64,000 bases of DNA from Topomyia yanbarensis. Its lineage: Eukaryota; Arthropoda; Insecta; Diptera; Culicidae. The position numbers and the translations under genes were made by a program. The notes under the pieces were generated by a model that made no database searches, was not told where the DNA came from, and saw only the letters and a program-made list of their open reading frames with translations. Shown here one piece after another: positions 56,115 to 64,000 of the stretch. Within the stretch, counting starts at the first letter, position 1, and each line of letters starts with the position of its first letter. Where the stretch lies: positions 370,954,166 to 371,018,165 of the forward strand of contig NC_080672.1 in assembly GCF_030247195.1 (NCBI RefSeq). Reading direction: 5' to 3'.

Positions 56115-56400
56115 TTATCTATGTGCATGGGAAATACGCATGGTCTTGTCTGAGTGGATGATGATTTTTGAGAGGTGTATGAGGGTTGAGACTTAACAAT
56201 TCGCAAGAAGAATTCAAAACCTGTTACCAACTTTAGGTTGCACGATACGAAAGTTTCAACTGCAAGGTCTTCATGTTGAAGAAATAGCCAAAATGTGGAC
56301 TGATACGCGGTCATGGGCAGTGCACTGTATACAGCATTTATGCAATAGACGATGGCACCATAGAGGTACGGCTGCATGATTTGGCACCAGGCAACTTTCT
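56115..56400 (+). pseudogene. LOA-type ORF1 scrap
   Basis: After the shared repeat (compare 30760-30880) the plus strand encodes TIRKKNSK-like residues. At 56328-56392 it encodes YSIYAIDDGTIEVRLHDLAP, the same segment seen as YIDVDSIEIKIHDLAPRT at 5490-5550. Only this short part of the gag-like protein remains, with stops before and after. Confidence 0.6.
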
Positions 56401-56789
56401 CTTAAGTTAAGCGGAAGTGTATACTCACTGTAATGCATTTATGATGTTTTGATAAAATTTATTCCAATTAGCCTATTTGTTGGTGAAATGAGGCCCGAGA
56501 AAGGGTCGATTTTTTTAAAGTGTGGATAAGATTGTTCACTTTAATGATTTAATCTATTTTAATATGCAACTGAGATTTTTACAAACTCTCGCCCAGAAAC
56601 AACTAAAACCATTGTTTCACTGTTATAAAAGCAGTAAATAATCAAACCAGCTTTCAAATCTCAATGTGTCCATCTCGGGCGTACTTCCACTACATTTTTT
56701 GTCCGCTGTTCTCATTCGAATAAGTAACCACCATTGGTTCCAGTGGGAAGTACAGACCACATGTGGCCGTGCTCTAGTTGAGCAACTTG
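56401..56789. other. No recognised feature
   Basis: Spacer with no recognised coding or repeat signal. Confidence 0.35.
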
Positions 56790-57176
56790 TTAATACACTC
56801 CCCGGCCAAGAAGTAGCGCTTGGCTCGTGTTACACACTTTCAGGCCATATTTTGAATATTGTGCATTCCTTTCACCATTCAAGGCGAGTAGGGATATTCG
56901 GCGTGGAATGCTACATACGACAATCACTTGCTCAGCGATGATGATGATGATGATGACGACGATGATGAAGGCGATGGCGACGATAATAATACTGATGAAT
57001 ATGAGGATGCTAGTGCCGATGGGATAGGCCATGTGAGACCACTTCTTCGGCTGGCAAGCACCGGCAACCCGAGAAGGGCCATTCCGGTGCTCAGTTAGAG
57101 CAGCACTCGCCGAAACGAGCTCTAGCTCTAGCCATAGCCGGCGTACGTACTCTCCGGTACACAGTGCTGCCGCCAT
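56790..57176 (-). CDS. Uncertain minus-strand open frame with a hydrophobic segment
   Basis: 128 codons from MAAALCTGEYVRRLWLELEL. A hydrophobic run (about residues 51-90) contains SILIFISIIIVAIAFIIVVI, and part of it is encoded by a (gat)n/(atc)n microsatellite at 56937-56975. The start sits in gcaatggcgg, an acceptable initiation context, and 57000-57420 is distinctly less AT-rich than the surroundings. I recognise no family, and no splice partners or homologues can be shown. It could be a first coding exon of a membrane protein or an accident of the repeat. Confidence 0.2.
   Translation of the reverse strand: MAAALCTGEYVRRLWLELELVSASAALTEHRNGPSRVAGACQPKKWSHMAYPIGTSILIFISIIIVAIAFIIVVIIIIIIAEQVIVVCSIPRRISLLALNGERNAQYSKYGLKVCNTSQALLLGRGVY
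56937..56985. repeat. (GAT/GAC)n microsatellite
   Basis: gatgatgatgatgatgatga then cgacgatgatgaaggcgatg: trinucleotide tract with interruptions. Confidence 0.85.
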
Positions 57177-57179
57177 TGC

Positions 57180-57801
57180 TTTCGACCATGGTTGAAAGGA
57201 TATTGATATAACGAAACATTCATCTTCTATCCTATTTCACATATTATAACGTCCGACGACTCGTTTTACATATAAATTATTACCGAGTCAGCAGCAGCGC
57301 GGGAGCATAGCGTCGCCGACATACTCACTCGAATGGGCAGGAAAGGACATCCAACAAAGGTTGCTGCGATGGCGGCGGCGGTAGTGGTGACGTCGACGGT
57401 TCGCTTAAAAGTCAACGATGGTAGTGTGTACACGTTTCTTGCTCATACAAGGGTGTGAACTAAATTTGATACATTCGTTTGCCGCTTTTGGTTTTTCTTT
57501 TTAAGTTTCTACGTGAATATATGGTTCTCGGAGCTGTTGCGATGCAATCCTCTTACTATAAAAGGAATAGGTGAACAATACTGAGATGTGTTTAGTTGGG
57601 CAGAAACTTTAACGATGGAATGTTTGACATTCTAGTTTAAATGTGAATTTTGAAATTTCTTTATAAATTTAAAAAAAAAAATCTTCTGTGGCGTTTTAAG
57701 GTATTCGTAAGCAAAGTTTAAATTTACCTATTGTCACGTAAACTAACTTCAAGCGAAATATTGAAATCTTTTGTTAATATTAAAACTGCTAAACTGCTTT
57801 G
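57180..57801. other. Unrecognised, less AT-rich block
   Basis: Contains gcagcagcgcgggagcatag and ggcggcggcggtagtggtga stretches and no element ends. It would be promoter or 5' sequence if the minus-strand frame ending at 57176 were real; that is speculation. Confidence 0.25.
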
Positions 57802-57925
57802 AGGAGCGGGCATAGCATGATTGGTAAATCGATTGCCTTGCACGCAGTTGACCTCGGTTCGATGCCCAACCTCGCACATTGGGTTAGAGATTTTTCTGTC
57901 TCGAAATAGAGGCAAATTGGTAAAA
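57802..57925 (+). mobile_element. tRNA-derived SINE, diverged copy
   Basis: gaggagcgggcatagcatga then ttggtaaatcgattgccttg matches the SINE at 18574. Box A has one substitution (tagcatgattg), while box B gttcgatgc still fits. The 3' part after gggttagagatttttc decays. Confidence 0.75.
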
Positions 57926-60486
57926 TCTTGCTTTAAAACGCCTACTATATTTATTAGGTTGTCCAGAAGAAGCGATATTTTTTTATGAAACAGTTTTGTG
58001 ATTATTATGAAATTTGACACGCGCATTATTATGAAGTTACATTACTTATTTTAAAAATATACTTATTCTATATATATATATATATAACTACATAATTCTT
58101 CTAAAAAATTGATCTACGTATGTTAACTTCAACAAGTTCATTTTTTTCCAAAAATGTGGGATACTGTTAAAATTTAAATATAACATTCAATAATATCGAC
58201 AAGAAACGCTTATTTTCGATATCGTCCTTAATATGAATACATAAATCGTTTATACTAAAGAGTCTTCTAATCTACAACATCGAGAAGTTGCAAATATTTA
58301 ATGGAAATGTTATAAAATTATGAAAAATGATGCAGAAATTCACAAAACTCCTTGCTAGGCCTTGCAGCTACGTGTCAATTCAAGCGCCCCCAAAACACCC
58401 TTCAAACTAGCGCGAGGTAAACAATCTCCAACGTACACGAACAGTCCATTTTTATTCATCAGGCTAATTTGAGACGATGTCAGCCACACAGCGGGAAATA
58501 ATTTATGTTTTCGTCAAAGTGGATATTCGATATACATATTCGCTGTTGTTCCACGAAGGTTTCTTCTTTCGGTCTCCTCTCGGTCTCTTCTTGCACATAT
58601 ACAATCGCTTCCCCAGAGCTTCTCCCCCATTCCCCGATAAAGGGCGATGAGGCTGTTTCAGCCGATGTAACCGAGTACATACACATCCTGCCCCCTCTCG
58701 CGCGTGCTGCGTAGAGAGGGTGGACCCACAGCATACTGACGAAGCGAAAGCGGAACGGAAGCGAAATTTCATTCCTTCAAATCCAGACCCTTTTGCGATG
58801 TTTTTTTTCTTCTTCTTTCTTCTCTGTGTATCGCATTCGACATTGACCAGGCACTCGGCACCCGGCGGTCGGTGCTGTTTTGGGGTAGTGTCCCGCGCCA
58901 GGCTGAGGAAAATGGGAAAAGGACACACTGTGTTTTAGTTACGGCTTAAAATTGTCCCCCCAACTGTGTTCTCAGCGCTGCGTGAACGTGTCCGTTCCGT
59001 TTCCGAGAGGATTGTATCTCCGGCTCCGGGCGTTTGTTAGCCCGCCGCCAGCACGTAGAGGGGGAGATGAACTGTGTATCTCTTCGGTATCGACATCCAG
59101 TCTCAGAATCACCCATCCATAGGGCGGTGGCCGGTGTATCCTTGAATTGAACGTATCTATTTATTTACATCATCTCGACACTGTGTCTTTCGCTGCTTTA
59201 TGTTGTGTGCCATGATTGTGGGCAATAGTAGTGCGATGACGGTATTTAAAATCGACGATAGGTCCGAAAAAGTTAACAATTGAGTGAAGGTTAAATATTA
59301 AATGGTTAGCTAATGCAGACTGCAATCATTTTTTCATTGGCGGAATGATCCAATAATCCACGAGTTATACTGTGTTGACCTTCTTTTGACTGTATATACG
59401 TCATATATCTAAATTTCCCCGAACGAGCAAGAGCAGCTTTCTTACATAGGGTGTTCCTTGCGACTAGGTAAAGTGCGATATGTTGTAAATTAAATTAAAT
59501 TGAAATACTTTCTGAACATTGTAACCTACTTGCTTTAAGTATTTAAAATATAAAAAAACAAAAGAATTTGGCACCGCCAAGCTAACGCCTATCAAATAAA
59601 CGAACGGAATAAAAAAAATGAAATACTATTTTAAATAAGCGGAGAATTTGTAATCTCTGATATGTTCAGAAAATCGTTTCAAAACGAGAATAGGAATAAT
59701 GGCATACAAGACATAATGATCAACGTTTCACTCTTCTATACTAAATATCTGAGTTTAGCGAATATTCACCAAAAGAAGTAGGATTAAACTGCATTGATTA
59801 GGACTTTGTAAAACTTAATTTATTCTATCTGAAATTCATAGAACCATCCTGAAGTTTTAAGGGCTTTTCTGCAATTCGTTCAATTTCCATGAAGTTCAAC
59901 AAACCTGGCGAAACTTTATGCTTCGTGAAACTGCTTTCCAGGCTTTAACCTAACTGGCCATTCATCCGAGTAAATAATATGATGTGATGCAAGTTACTGG
60001 CGCTTATCAATCTGAATAAATGGTAGATTGCTGTGTTGTGTGTAGTTCAAATGGGGTTGATTGGTACCTCGGCTTCGGTGTCGGTGGAAGCTTCGATGTA
60101 CGATGAGAACTTTCAGATTTAGATTATAGAGGTTACTTATGACCAAGATCTGCTGGGTAACTGCGAAACGTGAGAGCGATCTCGTCATTAGCCACTGGGG
60201 CAGCCAACCCGACCTTCAAAGAATCGAGGGAGGGTCTGCACGATAGATCGACCGGAGTAACAGGCTCTAGCAGAGATCCCTCTACCATATACCCATTGGG
60301 CTGACCAGCTGAAGAGCATTGGCATCGAACATAGGTGGAACTTTCGTTGTTAAGTCCCGTTGGTCGCTTCCTCTAGACCCCGAAAGCGGATGGTGGACGT
60401 TTAAGTTCCCCTGCACCAAAGCTTCTAGTTCCTTCAACATGTTGTTCAGTTTTGTACCAACTTAGCGCATTCCGGCGGAGATGTAT
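57926..60486. other. Mostly unrecognised
   Basis: A (TA)n tract lies at 58069-58086. 58480-59130 is less AT-rich and repeat-free. The minus-strand 141-codon frame there (58503-58928) matches nothing known to me and includes a lysine run from a T-tract. 59130-60486 shows nothing recognised. Confidence 0.3.
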
Positions 60487-60519
60487 ACGCAGACTAGAGA
60501 TGGTCGGGTTTCAATTTTT

Positions 60520-60792
60520 TCGAACCCGAACCCGACCCGAACCCGAGCGCTTGAAAATTTAAAAACCCGAACCCGACCCGAGCCCGAAATTATAAAATTT
60601 GAAAAACCTGAACCCGACCCGAACCCGAGCGCATGAAAATTTAAAAACCCGAACCCGACCCGAGCCCGAACATTTTAAAACTCAAAAACCCGACCCGTAC
60701 CCGAGAATGAAAATTTTGTAAAACCCGAACCCGACCCGAGAATTTTAAAATTTTAAAACCCGAACCGGACCCGAACCCGAAAATTTAAATCC
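60520..60792 (+). repeat. aacccgaacccgacccgag minisatellite, left end
   Basis: About six units of cgaacccgaacccgacccga, separated by AT-rich 15-20-bp spacers such as gaaaatttaaaaac. Confidence 0.9.
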
Positions 60793-61902
60793 GATCCTAA
60801 TCCAACTTGCTAATACGGAGAATCAACTAAAGATCTCGAAGATTTTTAATTCAAGGCACCCGATCTGGACCTCTGACTCATCTAAGAACAGTAGAATCAC
60901 TCGAATCTGAAGTAGCACCATACGCATTGAGTTATATCTGCATTTGGAAAAACAAATCACTACCGAGTAGAATCCGCATTTATATTTACTATTATTGAAC
61001 GTCAAATTTGTAACGTGCTGAGAAACTTGATAAATCATTGATATCTTAAATTAAGTTAAATCGGCAGCCAACTCATGGGGAAACAGAAAGCTTAATGGTC
61101 ACAGTTTCCAACAACCTTGCCCGTCGTAATTAACCAAAATTTCTGATTTTTTATCAGAAACCATTCCTGCAAGGCAGTTTCGTATAGTTTTTTACATGTA
61201 TTAAATTAAGCTATGGCAATTGGCAATTCGTATTCGACAGTTTACATGACGTCACCCACGTTACTGGTTGGAACGGTCAAACCTGTATCGGAGGGTAGCA
61301 ATCATTTTCTGACGTTATTTTATGCTTCAGATTATACGGTATGCGCACCAATAGAGATGCTTCGACATCTCCAATGGAGCTCTCGGAACGACTCTAAACT
61401 TAAAAATCAGAACACACAAAATTTTTGCGATCATTTCGTTAAGTTCGTGGAAATTCATGTATTTTCATGAAGGAATCTGGATCATGCAACAGCTCAGCCC
61501 GGGAACAATCTGACAGAAAGTGCTTGTGTCATATATGTACCACTGATTTGATAATGGTGCTATTATCCCATCACCATATGAGTGTCATGAACAACGAAAC
61601 CTGGCGGAAGTTAAGCTAGGTTTAGGTCTGATGGAACAAAGACTGTTTCTAGAAAATAAATTTGGCCTAAACTATCTGCTTTTAAAAAAATAATGTGCCC
61701 TTTTTAAATTTGAGCCGCCATAATGACACCAAAGTACCTCCAAATTTTTGAGTCCAATTCCTTATTTTTCCGTTACAGTTTATTGCAAGAATTGCAAGAA
61801 ATCTTTATCATAAACCAATTTGATTATTAAACTTCCGTGAAGGCAGGTACAACCTATTTGTTTCATTTGACCAATTTAACAGTGCTTGCTTAAAGTTTGT
61901 TT

Positions 61903-61929
61903 GGGGTACAAATGTACCCCACAAAACCG
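61903..61929. repeat. Short palindrome and direct repeat, copy 1
   Basis: ggggtacaaatgtacccc (8-bp arms) followed by acaaaaccgtt. The same text recurs at 62558-62585. Confidence 0.7.
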
Positions 61930-62557
61930 TTAGCGTTAGTGTTTTGTCATGTGTACATAATTCAAAAAAAAAATTATATATTGCGTGCGTTTGGATCGGT
62001 ATCGTAATTTTTGCTTTTGCGGATGAAACAGTCAAAACACATTCGTGAATATGATTTGTATATACTATGAAAGACGCATCATTCGAATCGTTATCTTTTG
62101 CAGCCCAGGCTCTGGAACATACTTACTTTATATACACGTACAATGCACCGGCTCTACCTATTTCTTCGACGCCTTCCTGTTTCATCTCTGTTACTGCATA
62201 TTGCTGTATCTTTAACGTTTGTATTGGCGTTTGGTTTTAAAAAAGCATCGGAATAAATATACTTTTTGACCGGTTTTAAAAAAAAATTGTTTAAAAGGAA
62301 ATTTAATAAGCTTTACAACGTCGTATAAATGGTCAAAATCGATTTGAAACTACCGGAGTTATAGCAATATGAAGAAAAAAAGAGAATTTTGACGTATTTT
62401 AAAGAGTTGTTCTATACAAAATGAAATATTACCTAATTAAATAGCTAAAACAGGAATATTTTTAAACAGGTTACTTTACGAATGATTTTAGAATAAAACT
62501 ATCCAATTTAATTATAAATTTAATAAAAATTAGACATACTACAGCGATTTTCGTTCT

Positions 62558-62585
62558 AGGGTACGAATGTACCCCACAAAACCGT
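62558..62585. repeat. Short palindrome and direct repeat, copy 2
   Basis: agggtacgaatgtacccc followed by acaaaaccgtt, in the same orientation as copy 1 and 655 bp from it, inside the hAT-like element. Confidence 0.7.
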
Positions 62586-63024
62586 TTACGTAGAGAAAAA
62601 GTCGCCGCGGCGTATCGGTTTTAAAGTACTTGTCGAAATTTATATTCCATTATAGAAAGTTGAACCGATATTTTCCGATAAATTCCTGTTGACTTGGTTT
62701 ATTACTAATTATCAAGAAAAATAATACGGAAAGAGATTTTAGATGTGAAACACGTATTGTTAAATGATCTTTCATGAATGTTCGTTGAAAAAATTAAATA
62801 ATTCAGGCAGTTTGCGAATCTGAAGAGACGGAATTTTATGCAAGAATGAAAAAATACAATATTTGAGCACCAGAAAATACGACGAATTCTAGCGATTCAG
62901 AGGTGCTAACATTTGGTAACATGTGTCATCCATTCGTATTACGAAGTATAATTCACTACTACAAAAAAGACTGCGTTTTGTGTATAGACGCAAACAGTGT
63001 CATGAAATGGATGGGCTGTTTTGT

Positions 63025-63268
63025 TCAAAACCCGAACCCGACCCGACCCCGATAATTCCTAATTTGAAAAACCCGGACCCGACCCGAGCCCGAAAGTCCA
63101 AAATTTCATAAACCCGGACCCGACCCGAACCCGAGAATTTCAAATTTGAAAACCCGGAACCCGACCCGAACCCGAGAAGCTTAAATTTACAGAACCCGAA
63201 CCCGACCCGAAACCCGTCGGGTTCGGGTCGGGTCCGGATTTCGGGTCCAAAAACCCGAACCCGACCAT
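63025..63268 (+). repeat. aacccgaacccgacccgag minisatellite, right end
   Basis: About seven units like the left array, mostly in the same orientation. The last two units are inverted (gtcgggttcgggtcgggtcc at 63218-63237) to face the terminus. The minus-strand Gly/Ser/Arg-rich 94-codon frame here is an artefact. Confidence 0.9.
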
Positions 63269-63281
63269 CTCTAACGCAGAC

Positions 63282-64000
63282 CACTGTAATATGGCCGTTT
63301 AGATAATGGTTCGTGTCGCGGGTATGTCTACAAGTGTTGGCAATTGCTCAAAAGGGTATGTAAATATTTATTCAAAAACTTTTGTCCTCCCACAATTTTC
63401 GGTTCCAGAATCAATTCTCACCATGATTTTATTCGAGGAATGCATGATTATCATCAGAATATAGTCTAACTCCTGGCAGTCATCACAATCATCAGTCAAT
63501 AATCACACAAAGCTAAAAAAATAGAAACTGTTAAAATGGGTGTCCAGTTATTTGGTCGAAAGCCATTTGGCAGAATGCTTTTTGGCCCAACTGAAAGGCC
63601 ACTCTGGCCAAATACTATCTGTGTCATTCGCGCCCAGCGCATGTGCGTGAACCTTACATCAATTCACCTTTGTATCACAGATGTAGACACCCTTTGGTCT
63701 AACACTTGGTATACATATCAAATCTTTCGACCCTATCGAACGAGTCCGCCGGGTTATTGGCAGTGACAGGTGTCGATGTTAGGGAATGACGAAGCTCATT
63801 TACATTTACGTTCAATTACATCTCAATCTATAAACTAGGCTAAAATAGTTGATTAAGAAAAAAGTGAAGCTAAGTGTGCTTATTAGTAGGTAAATTGGTT
63901 CACCTTATTAAATAACTGGTTAAGCTAGTAAGAAATTTATATAACAGTTCCGATTTGGTACACGCAGAAGCAAACTCAATATTACAAAAGTGACGAATAT
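63282..64000. other. Unrecognised; contains a small ggccgaatg-type repeat
   Basis: 63548-63612 holds about four units of a 16-17-bp repeat (ggtcgaaagccatttgg, cagaatgctttttggcc, caactgaaaggccac). Otherwise no element or gene was seen. Confidence 0.4.

Larger units (their letters stand above)
60495..63273. mobile_element. 2.8-kb hAT-like element with subterminal minisatellites
   Basis: Ends TAGAGATGGTCGGGTT with exact inverse AACCCGACCATCTCTA, and identical 8-bp acgcagac outside (60487-60494 and 63274-63281). This fits the hAT superfamily. Both subterminal regions are arrays of aacccgaacccgacccg-type units. The 2.2-kb interior shows no transposase and only short frames, so it is non-autonomous. 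Confidence 0.9.

Noticed and set aside
58503..58928. 141-codon minus-strand frame as a gene
   Set aside because: It has a lysine run from a T-tract and no recognisable domain, and two overlapping frames of similar length run in other phases.
63000..63284. Minus-strand Gly/Ser/Arg-rich protein-like frame
   Set aside because: It is encoded by the acccgaacccg minisatellite of the hAT-like element.
1..64000. A novel multi-gene system such as a defence or biosynthetic cluster
   Set aside because: No set of intact, co-oriented genes exists in the window; every convincing protein match is to decayed transposon proteins.

Overview
This window looks like repeat-packed intergenic or intronic DNA from a culicine mosquito, most likely Aedes. 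The evidence is AT-rich sequence, tRNA-derived SINEs of the Feilai type, decayed LOA/Lian-type non-LTR retrotransposons, and many short inverted-repeat elements with TA, TTAA or 8-bp target duplications. The genus is an inference from element content, not something a single base proves. No intact protein-coding gene is visible. The longest open frames (up to 166 codons) are shadows of transposon pseudogenes or of simple repeats, and no prokaryotic operon, CRISPR array or rRNA is present.

Layout. 1-12.1 kb is a nested block. An outer pair of hAT-like ends with near-matching 8-bp target duplications (55-12094) encloses a second, better-matched hAT-like pair (1967-11763). Inside that lies a further inverted-repeat pair (3331-11353), which holds LOA-type ORF1, endonuclease and reverse-transcriptase remnants in scrambled order and a 2.4-kb higher-order tandem repeat. 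12.1-16.8 kb has mostly unrecognised, single-copy-looking sequence. 16.8-26.9 kb holds a hairpin MITE, a 1.8-kb Transib-like foldback with a SINE in its loop, a degenerate ~100-bp satellite interrupted by a mariner-type transposase fragment and MITEs, a 2.9-kb foldback and a 260-bp MITE. 27-31 kb is largely unrecognised.

31-43.7 kb carries more MITEs, several arrays of one 17-bp minisatellite superfamily, a 1.8-kb foldback built from 116-bp tandem units in both orientations, and a 0.7-kb foldback. 43.8-46.5 kb is a pogo/Tigger-like non-autonomous element with a hAT-like element nested inside it. 46.9-54.2 kb has two related TTAA-flanked elements plus a third, a dispersed repeat family, a degenerate ~115-bp array and the 3' end of a second type of non-LTR element on the minus strand. 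54-60 kb is mostly unrecognised, with one LOA ORF1 scrap, one SINE and two weak minus-strand open frames encoding hydrophobic segments. 60.5-63.3 kb is a 2.8-kb hAT-like element with perfect 8-bp target duplications and arginine/glycine-coding-like minisatellites just inside both ends.

Nothing here forms a working pathway. The biology is transposon succession: non-autonomous DNA elements, their nesting order, and minisatellites riding on them. Autonomous partners (hAT, Transib, Tc1/mariner/pogo and piggyBac-type transposases) must be encoded elsewhere, because no intact transposase is seen.
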